Positions 21,823-31,541 of a stretch of 64,000 nt of DNA are shown one piece after another. A program made the translations under genes and the position numbers. This DNA is from Streptococcus gallinaceus (GTDB taxonomy: Bacteria > Bacillota > Bacilli > Lactobacillales > Streptococcaceae): contig NZ_JALJXU010000001.1 in the NCBI RefSeq assembly GCF_024170225.1, positions 310,001 through 374,000 of the forward strand. Direction: 5' to 3'. Every line of letters begins with the position of its first letter. Position 1 is the first letter of the stretch. The notes below the pieces were generated by a model. It was given only the letters and a program-made list of their open reading frames with translations. It made no database searches and was not told where the DNA came from.

Positions 21823-22486
21823 TAGTTTATTTTCAACCAGTTCAACTAGTGTGACGGTAGGACAAATGGGCTTAACTTTTGCTACCAGTCTCCTGTTAGG
21901 CTTGCTTTTAGCAGCCGTCTACAAGTTTGGGGCCAGTTACAGTAAGGAATTTGTAGTGACCTTGATTTTTCTACCGAGTCTGATAGCCTTGATTATCTTT
22001 CTGGTCAATGGCAATCTAGGAACCAGTGTGGCAGTTGCGGGAGCATTTAGCCTGATTCGATTTCGTTCGGCTGCTGGTAGTGCGCGAGAGCTGCTTGCAG
22101 TCTTTATGGCGACAGCCATTGGTCTAGCAACGGGGATGGGCTATCTGACCTTGGCTGTGGCCTTTAGCTTGGTCTTAAGCCTATTGATCTTCATCATAGA
22201 ACGCAGTAACTTTGTACAAGTTAATCAGGAAAGACGACATGTTTTACTTACCGTGGCGACGGATTTTGATTATGACCAATTTTTTGAAAAGCAGTTTTCT
22301 TCTACGGTGAAAAAAGCAGAGCTGGCTTCTTTACATTACAAACCGAAGAAAGACCGTCTGGTATTGGAGTATCTTTTGCAGGTAGACAGATCCGTGTCTG
22401 ACAAGGAAATGATGGATACAATCTTACTGGCAGGTCCAAAAGATGTTGTGATTAGCCGTCAACTGCCTCGTAAGAAGACATTATAA
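21803..22486 (+). CDS. DUF4956 family membrane protein
   Basis: 227 aa from the ATG at 21803 (AAAGAGGG is 8 nt upstream; an in-frame GTG at 21794 is the alternative). Four hydrophobic helices lie in the first 150 residues, with the conserved AGAFSLIRFRSAAGSARELLAVFMATAIGLATG between helices 2 and 3. A soluble C-terminal domain follows (YDQFFEKQFSSTVKKAEL...). DUF4956 proteins pair with VTC-domain proteins and are thought to form a membrane complex with them; no CotH gene is present here. Function inferred only from the pairing. Confidence 0.85.
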   Translation: MQTLLFDSLFSTSSTSVTVGQMGLTFATSLLLGLLLAAVYKFGASYSKEFVVTLIFLPSLIALIIFLVNGNLGTSVAVAGAFSLIRFRSAAGSARELLAVFMATAIGLATGMGYLTLAVAFSLVLSLLIFIIERSNFVQVNQERRHVLLTVATDFDYDQFFEKQFSSTVKKAELASLHYKPKKDRLVLEYLLQVDRSVSDKEMMDTILLAGPKDVVISRQLPRKKTL

Positions 22487-22516
22487 AAATACTCCTCTTT
22501 GAATAGAGGAGTATTT
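22487..22516. terminator. Bidirectional terminator between DUF4956 and MetE-like genes
   Basis: A perfect 12-bp stem, AAATACTCCTCT (22487-22498) with AGAGGAGTATTT (22505-22516). The better T tract is on the minus strand (reading out of the MetE-like gene), so it mainly ends that transcript. Confidence 0.8.
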
Positions 22517-22519
22517 AGC

Positions 22520-23668
22520 TTAGTTCCAGAATTTAGCTGCGATATCTTGACCTTGTTTGATTTTTGCCCATTGTTGTGGGATTGCCAATTCATTTCCTGA
22601 GTCACAAGATGCAAATCCGCATTGGTGTGATAGAAGGAGACGTTCTTTTGACAAGATTTGGCTAGCTTGCTCGAGGAGGTCAAGGACACGAGCTTCATCA
22701 TCAAGGTCAGTAGTTTTTGATGAGAGAAGTCCAAGTACCACTTCAGCATCCTTGTCTTTCAAAGCTTCAAGAGCCTTGATGTCGCCAGAAGTATCGCTAT
22801 CCCACTCAAGGAAGAAGCGATCGTAGTGTTGATCAGCCAAGAATTTTTTGGCGATGGCTTCATAGGTACCACCTGTTGCAGAACGGCTTTCGTAGTTACC
22901 ACGGCAGTTGTGTGTCCAGACAGTGAGGCCGATAGAGTGTGCGTAGTCTACAACTTCATTGTTGATAGCGATAAATTCGTCAGCCAATCCAGCCAAGTCA
23001 GTACTTGATAGGCTAGCAAATGGAGTTAATGGATTTGTTTCATCAAACAACTCCCAAAGGCAGTCGTCAAATTGAACAATTTTTCCGCCGATTTCTTTGT
23101 ACTCTGCCAAAAATTCTTTATAGGCATTGATCAGTCCTACTTTGAGTTCGTCATTTGTCTTATAAACTTGTCCTTCACCGGCAAGACCGTCAAAAATAGC
23201 CAATTCAGTATAGGCATGGGCAGGTCCCCAAATAGTTTGCTTGGTATCTTGGCCGTCAGCAGCTGCTACAACTTGCTTGTAAATATCGAGGAAGTGGTGA
23301 TTTTTACCAGAAAGTGGAGCAGTGATACGAATGCCGATGTCTTTACGAGTTTCAAATGCACCTTCTTCATGGTCTTGGAAAGTATAGCCTTGCTCTGCAA
23401 TATAACGCTCAACACCTCCTAATCCCCAAACAAAGTCGAGGTGCCACATAGAGCGACCAAATTCGCCATCAGTCAGGATATCAATCCCGTTTTCTTTTTG
23501 GTCAGCAACAGACTGTTTGATGTCAGCTGTTTCAGTTTCTTGGTAGCCTGGAAGCGCATCGTAGAATGGATATTGGATATCATCACGATGTTCAATTTCT
23601 GTCTTGTATTCACGAAGGTTTGCAGGACGCAAGAGTGAGCCAACTAATTGAAATTTTGATTTTGTCAT
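22520..23668 (-). CDS. MetE-like cobalamin-independent methyltransferase (YxjG/YxjH family)
   Basis: 382 aa, resembling the C-terminal catalytic half of MetE. It starts with FQLVGSLLRPANLREY, has ILTDGEFGRSMWHLDFVWG near residue 70, the zinc-ligand type HNCRGNYES (His-x-Cys, around 254-262), FFLEWD (metal-binding Glu), LLSSKT, and a final LSHQCGFASCDSGNE with the third zinc ligand Cys. It most likely transfers a methyl group to homocysteine or a related thiol to make methionine; the methyl donor for this short family is not settled. A MET-box lies upstream, so expression should follow methionine supply. Confidence 0.88.
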   Translation of the reverse strand: MTKSKFQLVGSLLRPANLREYKTEIEHRDDIQYPFYDALPGYQETETADIKQSVADQKENGIDILTDGEFGRSMWHLDFVWGLGGVERYIAEQGYTFQDHEEGAFETRKDIGIRITAPLSGKNHHFLDIYKQVVAAADGQDTKQTIWGPAHAYTELAIFDGLAGEGQVYKTNDELKVGLINAYKEFLAEYKEIGGKIVQFDDCLWELFDETNPLTPFASLSSTDLAGLADEFIAINNEVVDYAHSIGLTVWTHNCRGNYESRSATGGTYEAIAKKFLADQHYDRFFLEWDSDTSGDIKALEALKDKDAEVVLGLLSSKTTDLDDEARVLDLLEQASQILSKERLLLSHQCGFASCDSGNELAIPQQWAKIKQGQDIAAKFWN

Positions 23669-23748
23669 AATATTATACCTCTTTACTTGATGAAACTATC
23701 ATACACCAGTTGAATGCATTTGGAAAATAGTTAAAAATGGTCAATATA

Positions 23749-23765
23749 TATAGTTATAAACTATA
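23749..23765. promoter_or_regulatory. MET-box (MtaR/MetR operator)
   Basis: TATAGTTATAAACTATA: two perfect 7-bp arms, TATAGTT and AACTATA, around 3 bp. It matches the streptococcal MET-box I remember for the LysR-type methionine regulator (TATAGTTTnAAACTATA). It lies about 80 bp upstream of the MetE-like start. Confidence 0.82.
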
Positions 23766-23775
23766 TCACACGATA

Positions 23776-23802
23776 CAAAAAAACAGCCCGCAGGCTGTTT
23801 TT
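23776..23802 (-). terminator. Terminator of the DUF3042 gene
   Basis: On the minus strand AAACAGCC pairs with GGCTGTTT around a short loop and is followed by a T run. It lies just after the DUF3042 stop codon and before the MET-box region of the next gene. Confidence 0.8.
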
Positions 23803-23972
23803 TAGCGTGATACACGACGACGTGCAGCTTTTTTACGATTTTCTTCGATGAATGCTTCTTTCTTTTCTTCTGGTTCAATGATTGTTTTTTGAACTGCAAA
23901 TGCTGCGCCAGCAAGAGCAGCTACAGATGCAACAACACCAGTGAAGAAACCTTTACCAAAACCTTTAGCCAT
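23802..23972 (-). CDS. DUF3042 family protein
   Basis: 56 aa from the ATG at 23972, preceded by AGAGGTTCC. It begins MAKGFGKGFFTGVVASVAALAGAAF, a glycine-rich helix that may enter the membrane, and ends in a highly charged tail (EENRKKAARRRVSR). This is the DUF3042 pattern found in lactic acid bacteria. No function known. Upstream ATG codons in the same frame lack a ribosome-binding site. Single-gene unit with its own terminator, divergent from miaA. Confidence 0.82.
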   Translation of the reverse strand: MAKGFGKGFFTGVVASVAALAGAAFAVQKTIIEPEEKKEAFIEENRKKAARRRVSR

Positions 23973-24109
23973 AATGGAACCTCTTTTCTCTATAGTGATG
24001 AGTGCGACAAGCTCAAGTGTGCAAGTTTTAGCACGGTGTTTGGCATGCACCCAATGACTTATGTTATAATAATCTTAGCGAAAAACTTAGAAATTTTCAA
24101 GGAAAAAAG

Positions 24110-24994
24110 ATGAAAACAAAGATAATTGTGGTCTTGGGACCAACTGCTGTGGGCAAGACTGCATTAGGGATTGATTTGGCTCAGCGCTTTAATGGGGAAA
24201 TCATCAGCGGAGATAGCCAGCAAGTCTATCGTCAGCTGGATATTGGGACGGCTAAGGCTAGCCAGGAAGAACAGACAGCAGCAGTGCACCACTTGATTGA
24301 TGTTCGGGAGGTGACGGACGGCTATTCGGCTTTTGATTTTGTACAAGAGGCCCAGGTTCTTATTGAAGAAATTGTATCGCGCGGGAAAGTGCCCATCATT
24401 GTAGGAGGGACTGGTCTTTACTTACAAAGCCTGCTTGAAGGTTATCACTTGGGTGGTGAGATTGATCAAGAAGCGGTTTTGGCTTATCGTGGTGAATTAG
24501 AAAAACTGGCTGATGAGGAATTGTTTCGATTGGTTGAAAAAGAAGGGCTTCTCATTGCTCAACTCAATCGCAGACGGGCTATCCGTGGTTTAGAATTGAA
24601 GAAATTTGGCAAAGATTTGGAAAATCGGGAACCTGCTTACGATGCGCTTGTAATAGGTTTGTCTGATGAACGTCAGGTCTTGTACGACCGCATCAACGAG
24701 CGTGTGGACAAGATGATGAAGGCAGGATTGTTAGCGGAGGCCAAGTGGCTCTATGAGGCCTACCCAGACTGCCAAGCAGCTAGAGGCATTGGTTACAAGG
24801 AGCTGTTTCCTTATTTTTCAAATCAGCAGTCACTGGAGGAAGTGACAGATACCCTCAAGCAGGCGACGCGTCGATTTGCCAAGCGGCAGCTAACATGGTT
24901 CCGAAATCGGATGAAGGTGGATTTTTACCACATCTCTGAGCCAGGAATGAAGGAGCAGATAATAGAAGATGTAGAGGCGTTTTTACATGATTGA
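24110..24994 (+). CDS. miaA: tRNA dimethylallyltransferase
   Basis: Adds a dimethylallyl group to A37 of tRNAs that read UNN codons. 294 aa; P-loop [11 protein letters not shown] (residues 10-20), [18 protein letters not shown] (catalytic Asp-Ser and the base-binding region), [12 protein letters not shown] and [20 protein letters not shown]. The hflX start lies within its last codons, an arrangement seen across Firmicutes. A TATAAT-like box (about 24063-24068) lies 40 nt upstream. Confidence 0.96.
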   Translation: MKTKIIVVLGPTAVGKTALGIDLAQRFNGEIISGDSQQVYRQLDIGTAKASQEEQTAAVHHLIDVREVTDGYSAFDFVQEAQVLIEEIVSRGKVPIIVGGTGLYLQSLLEGYHLGGEIDQEAVLAYRGELEKLADEELFRLVEKEGLLIAQLNRRRAIRGLELKKFGKDLENREPAYDALVIGLSDERQVLYDRINERVDKMMKAGLLAEAKWLYEAYPDCQAARGIGYKELFPYFSNQQSLEEVTDTLKQATRRFAKRQLTWFRNRMKVDFYHISEPGMKEQIIEDVEAFLHD

Positions 24995-26237
24995 AACGAA
25001 AAAAGAACAAGAACGTGCCTTGCTGGTTGGGGTGGAATTACAAACGACTGAAAATTTTGCCATGTCCATGGAAGAGCTGGCTAGCCTAACCAAAACGGCA
25101 GGGGCAGTTGTGGTGGATACCTATACTCAGAAACGTGAAAAATACGACAGTAAGACCTTTGTCGGTTCTGGAAAGCTGGAAGAAATTGCGGACATGGTGG
25201 AGGCAGAAGAAATCGACACGGTTATTGTCAACAACCGCTTGACGCCTCGGCAAAATACCAACTTGGAAATCATGCTTGGTGTCAAGGTCATTGACCGGAT
25301 GCAGTTGATTTTGGATATTTTTGCCATGCGGGCGCGTAGTCACGAAGGAAAATTGCAAGTGCATTTGGCCCAACTCAAGTATATGCTGCCTCGGTTGGTA
25401 GGGCAAGGAATTATGCTCAGCCGTCAGGCTGGTGGAATCGGATCGCGTGGTCCAGGTGAAAGTCAGTTGGAACTCAATCGTCGAAGCATTCGCCATCAAA
25501 TTCATGATATTGAACGGCAGTTAAAAGTGGTTGAAAAAAATCGCTCGACTGTACGTGAACGTCGCCTGCAGTCGGGTGTCTTTAAAATTGGATTGATTGG
25601 CTATACAAACGCTGGGAAGTCCACGATCATGAATGCCGTGACGGAGAAGACGCAGTATGAAGCGGATGAATTATTTGCGACCCTGGATGCGACAACCAAG
25701 CAAATCAGTTTATCAGATACCTTTCAGGTGACGCTGACGGACACGGTTGGCTTTATCCAAGATTTGCCGACGGAGCTGATTTCAGCCTTTAAGTCGACAC
25801 TGGAAGAGTCTATGAATGTGGATTTATTGCTTCATGTGATTGATGCCAGTGATCCAAACCATTCAGAGCAGGAGCAGGTGGTCTTGGACATTCTGAAAGA
25901 TTTGGATATGTTGGATATTCCTCGTTTGGCTGTTTATAATAAACTGGACAAGACGGGTGAGGACTTTACGCCTAGTCAATTTCCACACGTCATGATTTCT
26001 GCTAAGGATGAAAAAGCCAGAGCACACATTCAGATGATGGTCCTTGCTAAAATCAAAACCATGTTTGAGAGATTTGATTTGCGTGTGCCATTTGCCCAGT
26101 CTTATCGCCTGCATGACTTAGGAAAAATTGCGCTGATTGACAAGCGGGAGTATCAAGAGGATGTAGAAGTGATTTCAGGCTACATCTCGCCAGATAATAA
26201 ATGGAAGTTGGAAGAATTTTATGACGGACTATCTTGA
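24987..26237 (+). CDS. hflX: Ribosome-associated GTPase HflX
   Basis: 416 aa. N-terminal HflX domain (residues 1-180, with [16 protein letters not shown] and the glycine-rich [17 protein letters not shown]), then a coiled coil and the G domain with G1 GYTNAGKST (about 207-215), G3 DTVGF and G4 NKLD. It splits stalled or stress-damaged 70S ribosomes. It overlaps miaA by 8 nt and the next gene by 17 nt, so translation is coupled throughout. Confidence 0.95.
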   Translation: MIETKKEQERALLVGVELQTTENFAMSMEELASLTKTAGAVVVDTYTQKREKYDSKTFVGSGKLEEIADMVEAEEIDTVIVNNRLTPRQNTNLEIMLGVKVIDRMQLILDIFAMRARSHEGKLQVHLAQLKYMLPRLVGQGIMLSRQAGGIGSRGPGESQLELNRRSIRHQIHDIERQLKVVEKNRSTVRERRLQSGVFKIGLIGYTNAGKSTIMNAVTEKTQYEADELFATLDATTKQISLSDTFQVTLTDTVGFIQDLPTELISAFKSTLEESMNVDLLLHVIDASDPNHSEQEQVVLDILKDLDMLDIPRLAVYNKLDKTGEDFTPSQFPHVMISAKDEKARAHIQMMVLAKIKTMFERFDLRVPFAQSYRLHDLGKIALIDKREYQEDVEVISGYISPDNKWKLEEFYDGLS

Positions 26238-26850
26238 TTTAGCGATGAAATATGGTGGTTTTACCAGTCTAGATAAGGTCTATCTGAAGAAAAAATTAGC
26301 TACACGAACAGACCAAGAAAAGCTAGATTTTATCACACCACCGCCGTCTGTTATCAATGCTTATTTTGCGGAACTCTATCAAAAGCAAACACCGAAAGCG
26401 GCGACAGATTATTATTTTGATTTGTCTGTCAAGCTTGGTTTGTTGCAGGACAGTCCATCATTTGCTGAGGAGAAGCCTTTTGTCCGCTTGAATTTGTCTG
26501 GTAAATCATTCGGCTTTGCCTACGTGTCTGACCAAGAAGTGGCTCAAGTGTTTGCTGAGGAAGATGATTCAGTGACCAGCCAACTGCTGTTTGAATTGGC
26601 ACAAATCTTTCCGCAGTATGTAATTTTTGTAGAAAATGAAAAGATTTTCATGCAAGAATTGCTTGCCGGAGAGGATTTTCAAGTGGTGGCACAAGACCGA
26701 TATCTCTTGACCGAAATTAGTCAGAATGCAGACTATGTCAAAATTTCAGGTTTTAACCAAGAAGAGGTGGAGCAAGCTAGCCAGAACTATCTTGGAAAAA
26801 AATATTACGCCTGGTCAGGTCGCTCAGCTATTCTTTATATCCTTATTTAA
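26221..26850 (+). CDS. Conserved protein of unknown function downstream of hflX
   Basis: 209 aa starting [21 protein letters not shown] inside the last codons of hflX. Acidic and soluble, with no membrane segments. Streptococcal genomes often label it cystathionine beta-lyase, but no PLP-binding lysine motif or aminotransferase fold pattern can be seen, and it is far too short for that enzyme; I consider that label unsafe. It stays between hflX and rnz in other streptococci as I recall, which suggests a linked role in translation or RNA processing (inference). Confidence 0.8.
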   Translation: MTDYLDLAMKYGGFTSLDKVYLKKKLATRTDQEKLDFITPPPSVINAYFAELYQKQTPKAATDYYFDLSVKLGLLQDSPSFAEEKPFVRLNLSGKSFGFAYVSDQEVAQVFAEEDDSVTSQLLFELAQIFPQYVIFVENEKIFMQELLAGEDFQVVAQDRYLLTEISQNADYVKISGFNQEEVEQASQNYLGKKYYAWSGRSAILYILI

Positions 26851-26908
26851 TTTAGTGTCGAAAGTAAACGAATCAACTATATCTCAAATTAGAAAGTAAT
26901 AGGAATAC

Positions 26909-27838
26909 ATGTACATACAATTTTTAGGGACAAGTGCGGGTCAACCTTCAAAGTCGCGCAATGTTTCTAGTTTAGCCCTTAAACTCTTAGATGAACTCAA
27001 TGAAATTTGGCTTTTTGACTGCGGGGAAGGTACTCAGCATCAAATTTTAGAGACTAGCATTCGTCCACGGAAAATCAGCAAAATTTTCATCACCCATTTA
27101 CATGGAGACCATATTTTTGGTTTACCGGGGTTCTTGTCCAGCCGTTCTTTTCAAAGTAATGAAGAACAGACCGACTTGGAGTTATATGGTCCGGTTGGTA
27201 TTAAGAGTTTTGTCCTCAGTAGCTTGAAAGCATCGGGTTCTCGCCTGCCTTACAAGATTATTTTTCATGAATTTGACCGAGATGATATGGGCTTGATTTT
27301 TGAAAATGATAAGTTTAAGGTCTATGCGGAAGAGTTGGATCATACCATTTTCTGTGTGGGCTACCGCGTCATTCAAAAGGATTTGGATGGTATTTTGGAT
27401 GCGGAGGCTCTCAAGGCGGCAGGTGTTCCTTTTGGTCCCTTGTTTGGAAAAGTGAAGAACGGTCAGGATATTGTTCTTGAAGATGGGACGGAAATTAGGG
27501 CCAGCGACTTCTTGTCAGCGCCTCGTCCAGGTAAGGTTGTGACGATTTTAGGAGATACGCGCAAGTGTCATGCCAGTATCCGATTGGCAGTCAACGCAGA
27601 CATTCTCGTCCACGAATCCACCTATGGAAACGGGGATGAGCGGATTGCTAGAAAGCATGGGCATTCGACCAATATGGAAGCTGCGCGGATAGCCAGTGAT
27701 GCGGGTGTCAAACGCCTTCTGCTCAATCACATCAGTCCTCGTTTTCTATCACGTGATGTCAGTCAGTTGCGCCGCGATGCCGCTACGATTTTTGAAAATG
27801 TAACCATTGTCAAAGACCTAGAAGAGGTTGAGGTATGA
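26909..27838 (+). CDS. rnz: Ribonuclease Z (tRNA 3' endonuclease)
   Basis: Cuts the 3' trailer from tRNA precursors that lack encoded CCA. 309 aa; metallo-beta-lactamase fold with HLHGDHIFG (residues 63-71, zinc ligands), [16 protein letters not shown] near the N-terminus, the proline-rich flexible arm ([15 protein letters not shown]), LGDTR, HESTYGN and the final HIS motif LLNHISPRF. It overlaps the SDR gene by 4 nt. Confidence 0.96.
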   Translation: MYIQFLGTSAGQPSKSRNVSSLALKLLDELNEIWLFDCGEGTQHQILETSIRPRKISKIFITHLHGDHIFGLPGFLSSRSFQSNEEQTDLELYGPVGIKSFVLSSLKASGSRLPYKIIFHEFDRDDMGLIFENDKFKVYAEELDHTIFCVGYRVIQKDLDGILDAEALKAAGVPFGPLFGKVKNGQDIVLEDGTEIRASDFLSAPRPGKVVTILGDTRKCHASIRLAVNADILVHESTYGNGDERIARKHGHSTNMEAARIASDAGVKRLLLNHISPRFLSRDVSQLRRDAATIFENVTIVKDLEEVEV

Positions 27839-28590
27839 GAAAAATCCTCATAACAGGTGCGTCGGGTGGAATTGCGCAAGAAATTGTCAAACTCTTACCA
27901 GATGATTTCTTGATTCTCTTGGGACGTGATAGGCAAAAATTAGACCATATTTATGCATTTCATGCCAATAAGGCAATTTTTTCACTAGATATTTGTGATG
28001 AAAAAGCAGTGGCAGAATTGATTGCCCATATTTACCAAGAATTTGGTCAAATTGATATTTTGATTAATAATGCTGGTTATGGCCTATACAATGACTTTGA
28101 ACAGTTTACAGCCCAAGAAGTCCAAGATATGTTTGCGGTCAATACTTTTGCAACCATGACTTTTTGCCGAGAAGTTGGAAAGCGGATGAAAGCAATTCGT
28201 GCTGGTCACATCATCAATATAGTTAGTATGTCTGGATTAGTGGCCTCTGCTAAGTCTTCAGTTTACTCTGCGACCAAGTTTGCCTTGATTGGTTTTTCTA
28301 ATACCATTCGTCTGGAATTAGCTGCCTATCAAGTGGCAGTTACAACAGTCAATCCGGGACCAGTCGCTACACCTTTCTTTGACTTAGCAGACCCTGATGG
28401 CTCCTATCAGGAAAGTGTCAAAGCCTTTACCTTGCAGCCGCAGGTCGTGGCCAAGCAGATTGTCAAAGCCATGAAGACTCGTAAAAGAGAAATCAATCTG
28501 CCTTTTTCACTGGCTGCTACGTCTAAATTTTACAGCTTGTTCCCTATCTTAGCAGACTATCTAGCTCGAACTGTATTTAATTATAAATAA
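27835..28590 (+). CDS. Short-chain dehydrogenase/reductase (SDR)
   Basis: 251 aa classical [14 protein letters not shown] (residues 7-17) is the NAD(P)-binding glycine motif, NNAGYG follows near 80, and the catalytic Ser ... YSATK (Y-x3-K around 139-143) is complete. PGPVATPF closes the active site. The substrate is unknown; it resembles the DltE/YqjQ subgroup. The ATGA overlap with rnz shows coupling. A terminator follows. Confidence 0.9.
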   Translation: MRKILITGASGGIAQEIVKLLPDDFLILLGRDRQKLDHIYAFHANKAIFSLDICDEKAVAELIAHIYQEFGQIDILINNAGYGLYNDFEQFTAQEVQDMFAVNTFATMTFCREVGKRMKAIRAGHIINIVSMSGLVASAKSSVYSATKFALIGFSNTIRLELAAYQVAVTTVNPGPVATPFFDLADPDGSYQESVKAFTLQPQVVAKQIVKAMKTRKREINLPFSLAATSKFYSLFPILADYLARTVFNYK

Positions 28591-28594
28591 ACAC

Positions 28595-28621
28595 AAACTT
28601 CTATACATATATAGGAGTTTT
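28595..28621 (+). terminator. Terminator of the miaA-SDR operon
   Basis: AAACTTCTATA pairs with TATAGGAGTTT (one G-U) around a 4-nt loop, followed by a short T run. Confidence 0.65.
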
Positions 28622-28646
28622 ACTAGTAGAACGAGGGGAAATTTGC

Positions 28647-28652
28647 TATAAT
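28647..28652 (+). promoter_or_regulatory. -10 box of cls
   Basis: TTGCTATAAT with TATAAT at 28647-28652, 28 nt before the cls ATG. The ribosome-binding site AGAGAGAG lies in between. No good -35 is seen. Confidence 0.6.
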
Positions 28653-28680
28653 AATTAAAAATTATCAAAAGAGAGAGTAT

Positions 28681-30228
28681 ATGAAAAAACTTTGGCGTCT
28701 GGTTTATAGTCGTACTTTTATCATTTTTGTCTTGCTAGCCATTACGGTCTATGCGATTTTGTGGGCTGTTTCCTTTGCGACATCCGCCGTCCCTTGGGTG
28801 GTGGGGGTGCTTCAGTTATTTTCCATTATCATTGGTATCCATATCATTAATCGCCCCATGAATGCAAGCTTCAAGCTAGCATGGATGATTTTTGTCATGG
28901 GTGTACCAGTTTTTGGCGCTCTCTTTTACTTCATTCTTCAGTCCAATATTGAAACCCGCCGGTACAGAAAAACTTTTCTGGCTCAGGCTAAACGACTTCG
29001 TGAATATGGGCATACTTCTAAAAAGATTTTGCATCGATTGGAAAAAGAGGACAAAGACCAACTCAAACTCGCTCATTATATGAACCGACATGTTGGCTAT
29101 GCCTTGCACGGAAATACAGATGCTGTGTATTTTTCATCAGGTGAAGCCAAGTTTGAGGCCCTTTTAGAAGAACTTCGTAAAGCTGAGAAATACATCTTCA
29201 TGGAATATTTTATCGTGGATTTTGGCTATATGTGGGATGAGATTTTGACCATTCTCAAAGAAAAAGCAGCGCAAGGTGTGGAAGTACGCTTTATGTACGA
29301 TGGGATGAACTCCCTGACTCTTCTTCCCTACAATTACTATAAAACCCTGCGTTCCTACGGCATCAAAGCCAAGGTCTTCTCGCAGATCATCCCAGCCCTG
29401 TCAACTGTCCAAAACAATCGTGACCACCGGAAAATTGCGGTTATTGATGGAAAAGTCGCCTTTACAGGTGGCGTAAATATTGCAGACGAGTACATCAATA
29501 AAAAGGAAAGATTCGGGCACTGGAAAGACGCTGCCATCATGGTCAAAGGCGAAGCTGTTGCTAATTTCACCTTGATGTTCTTGCAGATGTGGAATTTCAA
29601 TGAGAAGTCTGAAAATGAAGATATTCATTATCTGGAAGAGTATGTGCATCTGGAAAAGCAGACTGTCGAGACCGATTCATTCTTTCTTCCGTATGGGGAA
29701 AATCCTTTCGACGGTGATGATGTTGCCAAGCGGGTTTACCTGGATATGATTCAATCCGCCACAGACTACATTTATATCATGACACCTTATTTGGTCTTGG
29801 ATGATGAGATGTTGGACAATTTAACCTATGCAGCCAAGAGAGGAGTAGCGGTGAAAATCCTTCTTCCTCATATCTATGATAAGCAGACAGCTTATTTAGC
29901 GGCTCGGACAAATTTTGAAACCTACCTAGAAGCTGGCATTCAAATTTACGAATACACTCCGGGATTTGTCCATTCCAAGGTTGTCTTGGTGGATGGAACA
30001 AAAGCCTGTGTTGGCACGGTAAATATGGATTTTCGAAGTTTTTATCTCAACTTCGAGTGTGGGGTTTACCTCTACAATCACAAACAAGTTGCGGCAGATA
30101 TTTTGACAGATTTTCAAGAATCTTTCGCACTATCTCAGCCAGTAACCTTGTTTGATTTCCGTTCGAACTATCCATGGTATAAGCGACTAGCTGGTTCAGT
30201 ATTGGCTATGTTTGCACCTTTATTTTAA
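28681..30228 (+). CDS. cls: Cardiolipin synthase
   Basis: Condenses two phosphatidylglycerols to cardiolipin and glycerol in the membrane. 515 aa; three hydrophobic N-terminal segments (residues 12-32, 38-58, 66-88), then two phospholipase D HKD motifs: HRKIAVIDGKVAFTGG (around 249-264) and HSKVVLVDGTKACVGTVNMD (around 431-450). Single gene with its own promoter, placed between the rnz-SDR block and the sugar cassette. Confidence 0.93.
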   Translation: MKKLWRLVYSRTFIIFVLLAITVYAILWAVSFATSAVPWVVGVLQLFSIIIGIHIINRPMNASFKLAWMIFVMGVPVFGALFYFILQSNIETRRYRKTFLAQAKRLREYGHTSKKILHRLEKEDKDQLKLAHYMNRHVGYALHGNTDAVYFSSGEAKFEALLEELRKAEKYIFMEYFIVDFGYMWDEILTILKEKAAQGVEVRFMYDGMNSLTLLPYNYYKTLRSYGIKAKVFSQIIPALSTVQNNRDHRKIAVIDGKVAFTGGVNIADEYINKKERFGHWKDAAIMVKGEAVANFTLMFLQMWNFNEKSENEDIHYLEEYVHLEKQTVETDSFFLPYGENPFDGDDVAKRVYLDMIQSATDYIYIMTPYLVLDDEMLDNLTYAAKRGVAVKILLPHIYDKQTAYLAARTNFETYLEAGIQIYEYTPGFVHSKVVLVDGTKACVGTVNMDFRSFYLNFECGVYLYNHKQVAADILTDFQESFALSQPVTLFDFRSNYPWYKRLAGSVLAMFAPLF

Positions 30229-30363
30229 GAAGAGCAGGTTGTTTTGTTGGCACTACAATCACTATGGATAGTGTATGGACACTAATAATCTCTGTTCGTT
30301 AGATGTATTTATTTGTACAGGATATGATTTATATTTAAAAGTGAAGGAAAAAGAGGAAAGAAA

Positions 30364-31347
30364 ATGGCTACGATGAATGATGTTGCTAAATTGGCAGGTG
30401 TTTCCCGAGGAACGGTATCAAACTATATAAATGGTGTTAAAATAAAGGAAATATCGCAGCTTAAGGTACAAGCAGCAATAGACGAGTTGGGATATATTCC
30501 AAATGTTACAGCAAGAGACTTAAAGAGAAATCGTTCAGATTTAGTGGCATTGATATTACCTACAACGAAATCCCCATTTTTTTCAGAACTCATTTACGCA
30601 CTGCAACAAGCTCTTAAAAAAAATAATTTTAAGACAATACTATGCAATTCAAATAATGAAATGAAAGAAGAATTAGAATACATTCAAATGGCAAAAGAGC
30701 AAAAAGTTGCTGGTATTATCACGATTTCATATAGTGAGCTTCCAGCAGAATTACTAACTGGCGTGCCTATTGTCTCCATCGAAAAAAAATTATTGGAGGA
30801 TATTCCTTGTGTTTCTTCAGAAAATTCATCTGGGGGTAGATTAGCAGCAAAAGAACTGGTTAAACATGGTGCAGACCATCTCCTGCTAGTTACCAGAACA
30901 ACAAACAAAACCATATATAATTACGGACAGAGAATGGAAGGATTTATTAGTTATTGTAAAAAGAATGGGATACAGTTTACGATTTTTAATCGCTCATTAC
31001 ACGATGATCGATTCTTTAGTGAGTTAGAAAACTATTTATTGAACGAATTCAAACAATCTGGTATAAATGGCATCTTCGCAGTTTCAGATCAATATGCGGA
31101 CTTTATTTATACCGTTTTGTCAAATCAGAATATTAGTGTACCTGATGAAGTACAAATTATCGGTTTTGATGGAAGCAAAATGTATCCACAACAACATGCT
31201 GTCCTGTCTTCCATTAGACAACCCGTCACGGAGATAGCAAACGAATGTGTTAATCAATTAACCGATGTACTAAATAAAAGAGTATTTGATACAAAAAGCA
31301 TTACGTTTTTACCTGTATCATTTATTCAAGGGAAAACAACCAGATAA
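30364..31347 (+). CDS. LacI family transcriptional regulator
   Basis: 327 aa. The N-terminal helix-turn-helix and hinge read ATMNDVAKLAGVSRGTVSNYING, with LGYIPNVTARDLK at the hinge (LacI families carry a Leu/Pro there that opens the minor groove at a central CG). A periplasmic-binding-like effector domain follows (LVALILPTTKSPFFSELI ...) ending VSFIQGKTTR. It precedes a mannose-family PTS and alpha-glucosidase and is in the same orientation. Two palindromes of LacI type lie before the PTS genes, so it most likely represses them until a sugar or sugar phosphate binds. Codon use is visibly richer in A/T than the neighbouring core genes. Confidence 0.9.
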   Translation: MATMNDVAKLAGVSRGTVSNYINGVKIKEISQLKVQAAIDELGYIPNVTARDLKRNRSDLVALILPTTKSPFFSELIYALQQALKKNNFKTILCNSNNEMKEELEYIQMAKEQKVAGIITISYSELPAELLTGVPIVSIEKKLLEDIPCVSSENSSGGRLAAKELVKHGADHLLLVTRTTNKTIYNYGQRMEGFISYCKKNGIQFTIFNRSLHDDRFFSELENYLLNEFKQSGINGIFAVSDQYADFIYTVLSNQNISVPDEVQIIGFDGSKMYPQQHAVLSSIRQPVTEIANECVNQLTDVLNKRVFDTKSITFLPVSFIQGKTTR

Positions 31348-31541
31348 AATCACTTGTCTTACAAGACGAGGGGATAGACAAAGTTGATTTGATTTAGGAA
31401 CTCTTTAATACCCTTGTCAATCTGAAGCCTCCTGATACGGTTGAGCAGGCTCCTGTGGCTCAACGTAGCAACTCTTCTTTACCTAAGACTAACTATGAGA
31501 AGTTAGAAATGCAATTTTATTTGCTAATTTGTAAAAAAGTG
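31348..31541 (+). other. Spacer between the LacI regulator and the PTS operon
   Basis: No intact gene. A perfect inverted repeat GTTGAGC (about 31441) with GCTCAAC (about 31460) is present. One frame reads as protein-like across about 65 codons with a single TAG inside, ending at the TAA near 31548, so this may be the remnant of a lost gene. The promoter of the PTS operon starts at its right end. Confidence 0.45.
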
